Assembly: GCF_965243865.1 (NCBI RefSeq)
Contig: NZ_OZ251603.1
Coordinates: 620,001 to 684,000 of the forward strand
Direction of reading: 5' to 3'
DNA length: 64,000 bases
Source of the DNA: Hyphomicrobium_A sp965243865
GTDB lineage: Bacteria; Pseudomonadota; Alphaproteobacteria; Rhizobiales; Hyphomicrobiaceae
Made by a program: the position numbers and the translations under genes
In this document: positions 44,438 through 54,863 of the stretch, piece by piece
How the letters are laid out: each line of letters opens with the position of its first letter
Position numbering within the stretch: position 1 is the stretch's first letter
The notes under the pieces: model-generated
Told to the model about the DNA's origin: nothing
The model's database searches: none
What the model saw: only the letters and a program-made list of their open reading frames with translations

Positions 44438-45517
44438 ATGCTGACCGTGCTGAAAATGATAGAACCTGCCTTCAGGCGCCGGCTCGCGATCACCGCTGCG
44501 GCCCTCGCCGCCTACTGTCTCGGCACCAACATCCCGCTACCCGGGATAGACCCAGCCGCCCTCGCGCAGGTCGCCAACCAGGACCCCGAGACGATCACCC
44601 ATCTTTCGGTCTTCGCCATCGGCATCATGCCTCTGCTCAACGCTATGATTCTCTTCGAGGCGGCAAAGTTGCTGCTCCCCGCCATCCGCCGCTGGGAAGC
44701 CGCTACACCCCGCAACGTTTACCGCATGTGGTACGCGCTCGTCGGCCTTTCGCTGCTCCTCGCCGTACTCCAGGCGGGCGGCCTCGCAACCGCGCTGGAG
44801 GACATAGGTGGCCTCGTCATAGAGCCGGGGCACGCTTTCCGCACCACCGCCATCGCCACTCTCGTCGCTGGCTCGATCGTGACCATCTCCCTGATGATCG
44901 TCATCGACACCGCCGGCACCGGGTTCGGTCTTTGGTGGCTGTTCCTGGCCAACGGGCTGATCCAATTGCCGCGCACCTCGGCCGTCCTCGCCGTCGCTAC
45001 GTCGAGCGGCGAATACGCTGCCGGATCTCTCTTGCTCGCGCTCGCCTTCACCGCGCTTGCCATCGCCGCGGTGGTCAATCTGGTTCTTGCCGCCCGGGCC
45101 GCACCCGCAACGGTACACGCCACCCTGTGGACCCCGATTATCGCTCTCACGGCGATCACACCCGCGATGTTCACGCTCGGGCTCTTCGCCACCTGGAGCC
45201 TCGACCGCGCCACCGACATCGCTCTACCGGGGAGCGTCCCGTGGTATGTAGCTCTGGCGGTCGTAGTAGCGCTTGTCGTCTGGCTCTACCGCCGCTCTTA
45301 CGCTGCTGCAGGCATTGGCTTCCCAATCCCCTCAGCACCGATCATCGCCAGCCTCGCGGCCATCGTCATTGGAGGCGCACTGCTCGAGCAGTATTTCGCC
45401 GTCGTCCAGCCGCTTGGCGGCACGCAGCTCATCATCGCCGCCGTCGTGGGGGCCTCGATGTTGATCGAGTGGAGAAAAAGCGCGCAACCGGAAGAGCAAG
45501 CGCAGCAGTCTGCGTGA
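44438..45517 (+). CDS. shortened SecY-like membrane protein
   Basis: 359 residues with about nine hydrophobic helices. The first helix and plug region read RRRLAITAAALAAYCLGTNIPLPGIDPAAL, and FAIGIMPLLNAMILFEAAKLLLP matches SecY helix 2; FRTTAIATLVAGSIVTISLMIVIDTAGTGFG matches helix 4, but the SecY-specific ITERGIGNG has changed. SecY has about 440 residues and a large cytoplasmic C5 loop; this protein lacks roughly 80 residues there. It is not in a ribosomal protein operon. It is probably a second, diverged translocon-like protein with unknown clients, not the main SecY. Confidence 0.65.
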   Translation: MLTVLKMIEPAFRRRLAITAAALAAYCLGTNIPLPGIDPAALAQVANQDPETITHLSVFAIGIMPLLNAMILFEAAKLLLPAIRRWEAATPRNVYRMWYALVGLSLLLAVLQAGGLATALEDIGGLVIEPGHAFRTTAIATLVAGSIVTISLMIVIDTAGTGFGLWWLFLANGLIQLPRTSAVLAVATSSGEYAAGSLLLALAFTALAIAAVVNLVLAARAAPATVHATLWTPIIALTAITPAMFTLGLFATWSLDRATDIALPGSVPWYVALAVVVALVVWLYRRSYAAAGIGFPIPSAPIIASLAAIVIGGALLEQYFAVVQPLGGTQLIIAAVVGASMLIEWRKSAQPEEQAQQSA

Positions 45518-45544
45518 GCTAGCGCTGCGCTACCGAACAGGAAA

Positions 45545-46333
45545 TCAGTCTTCCGGACGGAACAGATAGCTGGCGCGCAGCGTCACGAGCGACAGGTTGG
45601 CGTTTCCTGTGACCGCCGCAGGATCGCCGATCGGAATGCCAATCAGGCAAAGATCGCACGAGGCTGCTGTCGAGAGATCGAGGTCGACATACTGATAGTC
45701 GATGCCGACGATAAAGCTCGGATGCCAAGCGTATTCGACGCCACCGCCGATCGTCCAGCCATCGACAAAATCCGATGTGGAAGCCGAGGAAAAAACACCA
45801 TTGGAGTTAAACCCGGAAGCAGAGAGAGTGGCATTGCCGCCCGCCCAGCCGCCTTTGACGTAGACCATCGTGCGGTCCCACGTGTAGCCAATGCGCGGCT
45901 CCACGAACAGCAGCCAGTCGATTTCCGTCTTGAAGGTATCTGTGGAAACAACCGGGCTCGTCGATTGATTGAGCCCCATGCCTATGAACGAGGCTTCAAG
46001 GCCAAAGATCCAGTTGCCCATCTGGATGTTGCCGCCACCGAACACGCCGCCCTGGAAACTGCTCGGCGAAAAGCTCGCGCCACCAGGGGCGTCGAACTCG
46101 CTGTAGTTCTCATCCCAGCTGATGTCGCTCCACACGCCACCGACCTTGCCGCCGATGTACATGCCGCTCCAGTCGGTCACGCACTGGCAGTCCGTCATCG
46201 GCGTGCCCGGAACCCAGCGCCCTGGCTGTCCCGGCTGCCATGCATCGGCCTGAGCCTGCTGTGCCCCCAGAACCAGCGACCCGGCCGCCACCGCGGCCAG
46301 CACCAGTTGTTCCATCAGCTTTGGCTTGCGCAT
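45545..46333 (-). CDS. outer membrane beta-barrel protein (Omp25/porin-like)
   Basis: 262 residues: a signal peptide (LVLAAVAAGSLVLGAQQAQA), then strands typical of an 8-stranded barrel of the Omp25/opacity group (WSGMYIGGKVGGVWSD near residue 55; IGYTWDRTMVYVKGGWAGGNA; WTIGGGVEYAWHPSFIVGIDYQYVDL; LVTLRASYLF). A CDLC pair in a late loop may form a disulfide. Such proteins are structural and abundant in alphaproteobacterial envelopes. It is convergent with the SecY-like gene. Confidence 0.8.
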   Translation of the reverse strand: MRKPKLMEQLVLAAVAAGSLVLGAQQAQADAWQPGQPGRWVPGTPMTDCQCVTDWSGMYIGGKVGGVWSDISWDENYSEFDAPGGASFSPSSFQGGVFGGGNIQMGNWIFGLEASFIGMGLNQSTSPVVSTDTFKTEIDWLLFVEPRIGYTWDRTMVYVKGGWAGGNATLSASGFNSNGVFSSASTSDFVDGWTIGGGVEYAWHPSFIVGIDYQYVDLDLSTAASCDLCLIGIPIGDPAAVTGNANLSLVTLRASYLFRPED

Positions 46334-46439
46334 GCATCACCGCAGAATCGATTTTTTCCCTCTTGCTCTTCTAAGGTGAGTCGCCATTTGCGCATAACTT
46401 GTCCGCACGATTTCCACGCGCGACCAACACGAGGCATGC

Positions 46440-47018
46440 ATGAAAACAGCAGACGTCGACATCCTCACCGTGCCGGGCTGGCTCGACTCGGGCCCCGACC
46501 ACTGGCAGTCCCGCTGGGAGCGCAACCTCGCCACCGCAAAGCGCATCGCACAGGATGACTGGCACGCGCCGGACAAGAACGCGTGGGTGTCGAACATCGT
46601 CTCGGCTGTCGGCAACGCGACGCGGCCCGCCGTGCTCGTTGCGCATAGCCTCGGCGTCATTGCCGTCGCCTATGCCGCGCCCCAGCTGCAAGGCAAAGTC
46701 GTCGGCGCATTCCTCGTCGCCCCCGCCGATGTGGACAACTCATCCGCTTGGCCGCCCAATCAGGGACACGCCTGGCCCGCCGACAGCTTCGGCTTTGCGC
46801 CGGTGCCGATGCACCCTCTCGGTTTTCCTGCGCTGGTCCTCGCCGCCGCCGACGATCCCTTTTGCGCGCAGGACCGCGCCCGGGCGTTTGCCGACGCCTG
46901 GGGAGCGGGTTTCGTCGATGTCGGACAGGCCGGCCATATTGCCGACCATTCTGGACACGGACCCTGGCCGGACGGATTGCTCCGCTTCGGTAAGTTCCTC
47001 GCCGGCCTCAGCGCCTGA
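46440..47018 (+). CDS. RBBP9/YdeN family serine hydrolase
   Basis: 192 residues. An alpha/beta hydrolase of the RBBP9 family: TVPGWLDSGPDHWQSRWE near the start, LVAHSLGVIAVAYAA with the nucleophile Ser (residue 70), AAADDPFC with the Asp, and GQAGHIADHSGHGPWP with the His. Substrate unknown; members are small esterase-like enzymes. ATG 46440 is chosen with GAGG five bases before it. Confidence 0.87.
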   Translation: MKTADVDILTVPGWLDSGPDHWQSRWERNLATAKRIAQDDWHAPDKNAWVSNIVSAVGNATRPAVLVAHSLGVIAVAYAAPQLQGKVVGAFLVAPADVDNSSAWPPNQGHAWPADSFGFAPVPMHPLGFPALVLAAADDPFCAQDRARAFADAWGAGFVDVGQAGHIADHSGHGPWPDGLLRFGKFLAGLSA

Positions 47019-47027
47019 GGGCCCGCG

Positions 47028-47351
47028 TTAGCGCGAGCCTTCGATCTCGCCGACCGCCTTGGCCAGACACTCAGCCATCTGGGCACGGATGTCGGCGTCC
47101 GGAATGCTCACGCCAGCTGCAGCGAAGTCGCTGTGAATCTTACGAAAAACGTCCTCATCGCCCTTCTCCTGAAGGTCGGCCTTGAGGACCGAGCGGACGT
47201 AATCTTCCAGCGCCGCGCCCATGATTCCCAGCTTCGCTGCGGCCCACTCCGCCAGCAGCTTGTTCCGCCGAGCCTCAGCCCGGAACTTAAGGTCTTGATC
47301 CAGCGCGAATTTCTTCTCGAAACCCTTCTCGCGATCGTCAAACGTGGTCAT
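47028..47351 (-). CDS. DUF1476 protein (ATPase inhibitor zeta-like)
   Basis: 107 residues matching DUF1476: FDDREKGFEKKFALDQDLKFRAEARRNKLLAEWAA at the start and a four-helix layout. In Paracoccus the related zeta subunit inhibits F1-ATPase; the same role here is an inference from family knowledge. The N-terminal segment before FDDREKG is short, as in that group. ATG 47351 follows GGTGGAGAG. It is divergent from purC, as in many Hyphomicrobiales. Confidence 0.88.
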   Translation of the reverse strand: MTTFDDREKGFEKKFALDQDLKFRAEARRNKLLAEWAAAKLGIMGAALEDYVRSVLKADLQEKGDEDVFRKIHSDFAAAGVSIPDADIRAQMAECLAKAVGEIEGSR

Positions 47352-47699
47352 TCGTCTCTCCACCTGAGCATGTCGCCGCAGGGCCTCACCCCATAGCAGA
47401 AAAGGTTGCAGCTCCCGCCATGAAAACTGCGGCCGCCGGAGCCATAACCCGGCCCCTTGCGGCATTCAATGACCAGTTCCAATCCGTTAGCGACACTTGC
47501 GACCTTTCCCATCCTTAAGATTGTTTCCAGGGATGGGTTCGGCTAGTGTCCCCCTGGGTGTCCGACCATCCTAGCCGTCTCCCCATCTTCGGCACCTGCA
47601 GACAAGAAAAAACAGCAAATACAACAGCTTATATCTTGCCGGCAGGTCGGCTCGATCGTCGCACAGCATAGAATTTCAAGTCGAAGGACAAAGGCTCAA
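47352..47699. other. divergent region between DUF1476 and purC
   Basis: 348 bases with the two promoters. Two alternative stems lie at 47533-47578 (see the next entry). The last 100 bases before purC are AT-rich and contain no gene. Confidence 0.4.
47533..47578 (+). promoter_or_regulatory. alternative stem-loops upstream of purC
   Basis: GGATGG-gt-TCGG (47533-47544) can pair with CCGACCATCC (47564-47573), a 10-bp stem with a two-base bulge. GGCTAG (47543-47548) can instead pair with CTAGCC (47573-47578). Sharing of bases makes them exclusive, about 120 bases before purC. A leader switch or a small RNA is possible; it matches no riboswitch I know. Confidence 0.3.
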
Positions 47700-48494
47700 A
47701 TGAACAGGCGTCGTCGCATCTATGAGGGCAAGGCCAAGGTGCTTTACGAAGGCCCCGAGCCCGGCACGCTCATCCAGCATTTCAAGGATGACGCCACTGC
47801 GTTCAACGCCAAGAAGCACGCGCTCATCGAAGGCAAGGGCGTGCTCAACAACCGCATCTCCGAATACGTCTTCCAGCGCCTCGGTGAGATCGGCGTCCCG
47901 ACGCACTTCATGCGCCGCCTCAACATGCGCGAGCAGCTGATCCGCGAAGTCGAAATCGTTCCGCTCGAAGTCGTCGTGCGTAACGTCGCCGCCGGCTCTC
48001 TTGCAACGCGCCTCGGCCTCGAGGAAGGCATGCAGCTGCCGCGTTCGATCATCGAGTTCTACTACAAGGACGACGCACTCGGCGATCCGATGGTCTCCGA
48101 GGAGCACATCACCGCGTTCGGCTGGGCGACGCCCCAAGAGATCGACGAGATCATGCAGCTCGCGCTGCGCATCAACGACTTCCTCGTCGGCCTCTTCCTC
48201 GGCATCGGCATCCGCCTCGTCGACTTCAAGATCGAGTTCGGCCGCCTTTGGGACAACGAGCAGATGCGCATCGTCCTCGCCGACGAGATCAGCCCCGACT
48301 GCTGCCGTCTGTGGGACATCGCCACGTCCGACAAGCTCGACAAGGACCGCTTCCGCCGCGACCTCGGTGGTCTTCTCGAGGCCTACCAGGAAGTGGCGCG
48401 CCGCCTCGGCGTCTTCACCGGCAACCGCCCGGCCAAGGGCCTCGGCCCTGTGCTGGTCGCGTCCAACCCGTCCGCCAACGGCAAACCCAACTAG
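47700..48494 (+). CDS. purC: SAICAR synthase
   Basis: 264 residues. Ligates aspartate to CAIR with ATP in purine synthesis. The N-terminus YEGKAKVLYEGPEPGTLIQHFKDDATAF holds the ATP-binding strands. IVPLEVVVRNVAAGS and LVDFKIEFGR...LADEISPDCCRLWD are the two family signatures. Start ATG 47700 directly follows an AAAGG stretch. It begins a pur run that continues with purS, an unknown secreted protein and purQ. Confidence 0.95.
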   Translation: MNRRRRIYEGKAKVLYEGPEPGTLIQHFKDDATAFNAKKHALIEGKGVLNNRISEYVFQRLGEIGVPTHFMRRLNMREQLIREVEIVPLEVVVRNVAAGSLATRLGLEEGMQLPRSIIEFYYKDDALGDPMVSEEHITAFGWATPQEIDEIMQLALRINDFLVGLFLGIGIRLVDFKIEFGRLWDNEQMRIVLADEISPDCCRLWDIATSDKLDKDRFRRDLGGLLEAYQEVARRLGVFTGNRPAKGLGPVLVASNPSANGKPN

Positions 48495-48500
48495 GCAGCA

Positions 48501-48558
48501 GGCAATGGGCAGTCGGAGTGATCTGGCTCTACTGCCCACTGCCTCACTGCCCACTGCC
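48501..48558. repeat. inverted and direct repeats between purC and purS
   Basis: ACTGCCCACTGCC occurs twice in tandem (48531-48543 and 48546-48558), and GGCAATGGGCAGT (48501-48513) is its inverted copy with one mismatch. Either direct copy can form a 13-bp hairpin with the inverted one, so alternative foldings are possible in the mRNA just before purS. Confidence 0.65.
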
Positions 48559-48573
48559 ATCGCGAAGCGATCC

Positions 48574-48816
48574 ATGAAAGCCCGCATCCGCATCACGCTC
48601 AAGAACGGCGTCCTCGATCCGCAGGGGAAGGCCATCCAGAACGCGCTCGCCGCGCTCGGTATCGGTGGCGTCGACGACGTCCGCCAAGGCAAGTACATCG
48701 AGGTCCAGCTTTCCGAGACCGACGAGGCCCGCGCCAAGGAAACGGTCGAGCGTATGTGCAAGGACCTGCTCGCCAACTCCGTCATCGAGAACTACAGCTA
48801 CGAGCTGGCCGCCTGA
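48574..48816 (+). CDS. purS: FGAM synthase subunit PurS
   Basis: 80 residues, the usual size. It forms with PurQ and small-type PurL the three-part enzyme making FGAM from FGAR. Family blocks: RITLKNGVLDPQGKAIQNALAALG and VRQGKYIEVQLSE. It is probably a dimer bridging two PurL. ATG 48574 follows GAAGCGA. It lies 79 bases after purC, with the repeat element in between. Confidence 0.93.
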   Translation: MKARIRITLKNGVLDPQGKAIQNALAALGIGGVDDVRQGKYIEVQLSETDEARAKETVERMCKDLLANSVIENYSYELAA

Positions 48817-48817
48817 G

Positions 48818-49294
48818 ATGCGTTTGCGGCGCCCCGCAGTATGGCTGGCCGGACTGATCCTGCCGGCCGCTGCGATCGCCCAGAGCAATCTGACCAGCAA
48901 TCTGACCAGCAATCCGAGCAATCCACCCGACATCGACTGCTCGCTCGGCTTCGAGGCGCTGCGTGCCGCCGTTCAGGCGCTGCCCAGCGCCCAGACCGGC
49001 GAAGGCAGCGGCTTTGAAGTCGTCATGGTTTCGCGCCCCGATGTGTGGCGTGCCGAAATCTCGATCACGACCAGCTGGCATCCTGCCTACCCCGCTGTCA
49101 CCATGCGAACCTTCCGCAAACAGGTGACCGGCGTGTGGACCGCTCAGAGCAAGTCTTGCGGATACGGCGACCAGAGCCAGTTCGCCGCTCTTGTCGAACA
49201 GATGAAGGCCGGCGATAAGTCGCTCACCGACGCTTCCCGCGCAGCCGTCGACCGCGCCAAGGCCAGTAAATCACCCCTCGCGCCCCCGAACTGA
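48818..49294 (+). CDS. unknown secreted protein between purS and purQ
   Basis: 158 residues with a signal peptide (PAVWLAGLILPAAAIAQ), then an Asn/Ser-rich stretch made by a 15-base tandem repeat (SNLTSNLTSN), and a small domain with two cysteines (DIDCSLGFEAL and SKSCGYGDQ) that could form a disulfide. ATG 48818 is one base after the purS stop, so it is coupled to the purine operon. No family is recognised, and the link with purine synthesis is not obvious. Confidence 0.6.
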   Translation: MRLRRPAVWLAGLILPAAAIAQSNLTSNLTSNPSNPPDIDCSLGFEALRAAVQALPSAQTGEGSGFEVVMVSRPDVWRAEISITTSWHPAYPAVTMRTFRKQVTGVWTAQSKSCGYGDQSQFAALVEQMKAGDKSLTDASRAAVDRAKASKSPLAPPN

Positions 49295-49317
49295 CGTGAC
49301 CACCAGGTAGAGCCCAA

Positions 49318-50022
49318 ATGCTACGCGCTTCCGTCATCGTCTTCCCCGGCTCCAACTGCGACCGCGACGTGCAGGTGGCCATCGAGAAGATCACCGGCTT
49401 CCCCGTGAAGATGGTCTGGCACGGCGATGCCTCGGTGCCGGCCTCCGACCTGATCGTACTGCCGGGCGGCTTCTCGTACGGCGACTACCTGCGCTGCGGC
49501 GCCATGGCCGCCCATTCGCCCATCATGCGCGACGTCATCGCCAAGGCGAAGGCCGGCACGCCCGTGCTCGGCATCTGCAATGGCTTCCAAGTCCTGTGCG
49601 AGTCGGGGCTCCTCCCCGGCGTCCTGATGCGCAACGCCTCGCTCAAGTTCATCTGCCGTGACGTCACGCTGCGTGTCGACAACGCCAAGACCTTCTTCAC
49701 CAACTGCTACCGCAAGGACCAGATCGTCCGCCTGCCGGTCGCGCACGCAGAAGGCAACTACTTCGCCGACACAGAGACGCTCGACCGCCTCGAGGGCGAG
49801 GGCCGCGTCGTGTTCCGCTATTGCGATGAAGCCGGCGAAGCAACGCCCGAGGCAAACCCCAACGGCGCCCAGCGCAACATTGCCGGCATCTGCAGCGAGA
49901 ACGGCCGCGTTGTCGGCCTGATGCCGCATCCCGAGCGCCTGTTCGAATTGCCGTTGGGCGGAGCCGACGGCCGCCGCATGTTCGAAAGCGCCTTGGTCAG
50001 CGCCCTCGAGCCAATGGTCTAA
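49318..50022 (+). CDS. purQ: FGAM synthase glutaminase subunit PurQ
   Basis: 234 residues, a class I glutamine amidotransferase feeding ammonia to PurL. VIVFPGSNCDRDVQVAI opens the protein; the nucleophile Cys is in VLGICNGFQVLCE (near residue 87), and the His-Glu pair is in GLMPHPERLFE. It follows the secreted unknown by 23 bases. Confidence 0.95.
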   Translation: MLRASVIVFPGSNCDRDVQVAIEKITGFPVKMVWHGDASVPASDLIVLPGGFSYGDYLRCGAMAAHSPIMRDVIAKAKAGTPVLGICNGFQVLCESGLLPGVLMRNASLKFICRDVTLRVDNAKTFFTNCYRKDQIVRLPVAHAEGNYFADTETLDRLEGEGRVVFRYCDEAGEATPEANPNGAQRNIAGICSENGRVVGLMPHPERLFELPLGGADGRRMFESALVSALEPMV

Positions 50023-50040
50023 GGCTTCAAGCCCGGGGGC

Positions 50041-50187
50041 TCAGCCCGCCGCACCCTTGCCGCGACCCGAAGCCGGCGATGGGATGGCGGCAACTTCCGC
50101 CGCTTCGATCGCGCTCTTGCGTGTGCCGATGCCATAGAGGCCGGCAAGCAGGGCAGCGAGCAACATGGTCGTCCTGGTCGCGGACAT
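50041..50187 (-). CDS. possible small membrane protein
   Basis: 48 residues: a basic start, one hydrophobic segment (TTMLLAALLAGLYGIG) and an Ala/Ser/Pro tail ending RGKGAAG. The ATG at 50187 has only a weak ribosome site. It could be a real small membrane protein on the opposite strand to purQ and purL, or a chance frame. No family. Confidence 0.3.
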   Translation of the reverse strand: MSATRTTMLLAALLAGLYGIGTRKSAIEAAEVAAIPSPASGRGKGAAG

Positions 50188-50312
50188 TGCACTTCTGTCT
50201 CTGAAATCGCCCGCCCTGCACGAAAGCGGGCTCAAAAAAGAAACGCGCCGAACCGAAGCCCGACGCGCCCTTGCCACCTCATCTAGAAGGCGGCTCGTCT
50301 ACCCGCTGCTTC

Positions 50313-50702
50313 TTACCGTGCGACAGGCGTGTAAGCCGTCTGCTGCATCGTCTCGACCGACATCGCGGTGGCAGCCGGACCGCAGTAGAAGGCCAGCTCC
50401 TTGCCTTCGCCGGTGTCGAAGGACACGCGCTGTCCGGCCTTCACTGCAGCACGGAAGCGCGTCGGCATGATTTCGACGACACCCGCGCCCGTCGGCTCTT
50501 CCCCGACGACCAGCGTGAGTTGGCAGATGCCCGAAACGGGTTCGAAGTAGCCGATCGCGTGCTTGCTTCCGACGTGGACGCTGACGGCGTGCATCGGCTT
50601 GAATGTCTTTTGCTCCTCGCTTGCGGTGGCACCCTGAACGGTGAGTGCGGTGAACCCTGCAAGCATGGCGGCAACAATAGTGCCCTTCTTGATCGCGGAC
50701 AT
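50313..50702 (-). CDS. unknown periplasmic protein
   Basis: 129 residues with a signal peptide (GTIVAAMLAGFTALTVQGATA) and a small beta-rich domain: FKPMHAVSVHVGSKHAIGYFEPVSGICQLTL and RVSFDTGEGKELAFYCGPAA, with two cysteines that could form a disulfide. AAAAGGAG lies 11 bases before ATG 50702; the longer frame upstream is rejected. No recognised family. The signal and strong ribosome site support expression. Confidence 0.65.
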   Translation of the reverse strand: MSAIKKGTIVAAMLAGFTALTVQGATASEEQKTFKPMHAVSVHVGSKHAIGYFEPVSGICQLTLVVGEEPTGAGVVEIMPTRFRAAVKAGQRVSFDTGEGKELAFYCGPAATAMSVETMQQTAYTPVAR

Positions 50703-51188
50703 GCTCCAGCTCCTTTTGCTGCGAGAGAAGGCCGACGGGTTGGCAACTAGGGAGAACGCCCCGTCAGCGACAAGGACATAGTTAAGCTCCGGAGCGGGCG
50801 ACGAAAATGCAGAATGGTGCATCGCAGCAATGATCCCGGCGCAGCGCGCAACTGTCGCGGGTAGTCGCCTGAGCCTACCCCACCGGGTAGCCAGCCGCAG
50901 TTTGCCTCCCACGTGCAACGAAGCAATTGCGCAGCATCTTCCGGCCTTTTCCGTGCGCCGAGTCTGTCAATGATTGCTCCGTGCGCACATCAACGCAGCC
51001 CACGCCGCACCACCCCCGCTTGAGCGATGTCATTGCACCGTCGCATGGCTGGCGGTTGCCTCGATCCCCTCGGCCCGCTGCGCCACACCTGCAGGGCGAC
51101 AACGCCGAGCGTCGCGGCTATAAGCGCTGGCATCTGCCCCCTCAGAATCGCTCCTGAGCCATCACACGAGCCAGCAGAAGCCCCGCGC
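50703..51188. other. divergent intergenic region before purL
   Basis: 486 bases between divergent genes. The purL frame is open back to 51027, but without a good start. No RNA gene or clear operator was seen; both promoters should lie here. Confidence 0.4.
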
Positions 51189-53432
<2,244 letters not shown>

Positions 53433-53565
53433 TCATCGTTTCGAGGGGCGCTCTGGGCCTCAAGCTGTCGGAAAACCTACAAATCCGACAGTCAAGTTGT
53501 TCGTTGGGCTCGCCGAAAAATCAGCTTATGCTTTCGCTGAGACAGCTTTTCTAGGAGGTGCGCAC

Positions 53566-53796
53566 ATGGCTATGGATTCCGGTGAGATCGAGCGACTGAT
53601 CAAAGCCAAGTTCCCCAATGCGCAGATTGAGATCCGGGACCTTGCCGGCGACGGCGACCACTATGCAGCCCACGTCGTAGCCCCTGAATTCGTGGGTAAA
53701 ACGCGCGTACAGCAGCATCAGATGGTTTACGAAGCCCTCGGCGGCCGCATGGGTGGTGCCCTGCACGCCCTCGCGCTCACGACCGCAGCGCCCTGA
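53566..53796 (+). CDS. bolA: BolA family protein
   Basis: 76 residues with the BolA fold: EIERLIKAKFPNAQIEIRDLAGDGDHYAAHVVAPEF, with His residues that can hold a shared 2Fe-2S cluster with a monothiol glutaredoxin, and RVQQHQMVYEALGG at the end. A strong ribosome site AGGAGGTG (53553-53560) fixes the start at 53566. The next gene encodes that glutaredoxin, as in most alphaproteobacteria, which supports a role in iron-sulfur cluster handling and iron regulation. Confidence 0.92.
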   Translation: MAMDSGEIERLIKAKFPNAQIEIRDLAGDGDHYAAHVVAPEFVGKTRVQQHQMVYEALGGRMGGALHALALTTAAP

Positions 53797-53985
53797 GCAA
53801 AAGCCCTATCTCAAAGCCCATCGATCCTGCGGGGCCCCAGCGGCCGGTTGACCCGGCCTCACCGCTCCGATTGACTTTGCCGCGCGGCGGCACACATTTC
53901 GCAACAGACTTCGCATTAGAAGACTTCGCATCAGACATGAATGCCGGCACGCGCCGGCAAGAGGCCGAACACGGAAGGACGCCAC

Positions 53986-54345
53986 ATGACCACCCCCCAG
54001 CAGGACGTACAGGACTGGATCCGCAACACGCTCGCAACGAACGACGTCGTCCTGTTCATGAAGGGTAACAAGAACATGCCCCAGTGCGGATTTTCCGCTC
54101 AGGTCGACCATATTCTTCGTCTGCTCGGCGTCGACTTCAAAGACATCAACGTCCTGCAGGACCTCTCGATCCGCGAGGGCATCAAGTCGTTCTCGAACTG
54201 GCCGACCATCCCGCAGCTCTACGTCAAGGGTGAGTTCGTCGGCGGCTGCGACATCATCCGCGAGATGCTCGAGGCTGGCGAGCTGACCGCCCTCTTCGAT
54301 GAGAAGGGCGTCGCCTACGACAAGAGCAAGATCGCCGTCGCCTGA
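53986..54345 (+). CDS. grxD: monothiol (CGFS) glutaredoxin
   Basis: 119 residues. VVLFMKGNKNMPQCGFSAQV carries the CGFS active site (Cys near residue 34), and WPTIPQLYVKGEFVGGCDII is the glutathione-binding part. CGFS glutaredoxins bind and pass on 2Fe-2S clusters, usually with BolA, the gene just before. ATG 53986 follows GGAAGGA. A terminator hairpin stands 56 bases after the stop. Confidence 0.94.
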   Translation: MTTPQQDVQDWIRNTLATNDVVLFMKGNKNMPQCGFSAQVDHILRLLGVDFKDINVLQDLSIREGIKSFSNWPTIPQLYVKGEFVGGCDIIREMLEAGELTALFDEKGVAYDKSKIAVA

Positions 54346-54400
54346 GCCAGCACGCGCGGCCGCACATCGGCAGCCGGTCCGGCAAGAGTGAGATGATATA

Positions 54401-54420
54401 AGGGCGCCTCCGGGCGCCCT
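54401..54420 (+). terminator. terminator after grxD
   Basis: AGGGCGCC-tccg-GGCGCCCT, a perfect 8-bp stem with a four-base loop, followed by TTGCTTTAT. A good Rho-independent terminator candidate for the bolA-grxD transcript. Confidence 0.75.
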
Positions 54421-54468
54421 TTGCTTTATACGGGCGCGTATCAGCTGTCAGCGCTGGAGCTACACCGC

Positions 54469-54822
54469 ATGCAGAAGCACCGGATCTACACAACGAGCTT
54501 CGCAAGCATCTATCCGCACTACGTCGCCAAGGCCGAAAGGAAAGGCCGCACGAAGGCGGAGGTCGACCGGATCATCGCCTGGCTGACCGGCTACGATCAC
54601 AAAGGATTGGAGCGGATCCTGAATGACAAGACCGATTTCGAAACCTTCTTTGCCAAGGCGCCCAAGCTCAATCCGGCTCGCGCATTGATCAAGGGCGTCG
54701 TCTGCGGCGTGCGCGTAGAGGAAGTCGAAGAGCCCACCATGCGCGAGATCCGCTACCTTGATAAGCTCGTCGATGAGCTTGCGCGCGGAAAGGCGCTCGA
54801 CACGATATTGCGCACCAACTGA
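54469..54822 (+). CDS. DUF2200 family protein
   Basis: 117 residues matching DUF2200: HRIYTTSFASIYPHYVAKAERKGRTKAEVDRIIAWLTGY, then GVVCGVRVEEVEEPTMREIRYLDKLVDELARGK. A small soluble protein of unknown function found widely in bacteria. ATG 54469 gives the normal family N-terminus; 16 further codons upstream are open but not family-like. Confidence 0.85.
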   Translation: MQKHRIYTTSFASIYPHYVAKAERKGRTKAEVDRIIAWLTGYDHKGLERILNDKTDFETFFAKAPKLNPARALIKGVVCGVRVEEVEEPTMREIRYLDKLVDELARGKALDTILRTN

Positions 54823-54863
54823 CGAAAGCGCCCACGACGTATCAGCAGCGGGGAGACCACTTC

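Noticed and set aside
50927..51157. Plus-strand small gene before purL
   Set aside because: Composition is Arg/Pro/His-rich, with no ribosome site or family; likely chance frame in the divergent promoter region.
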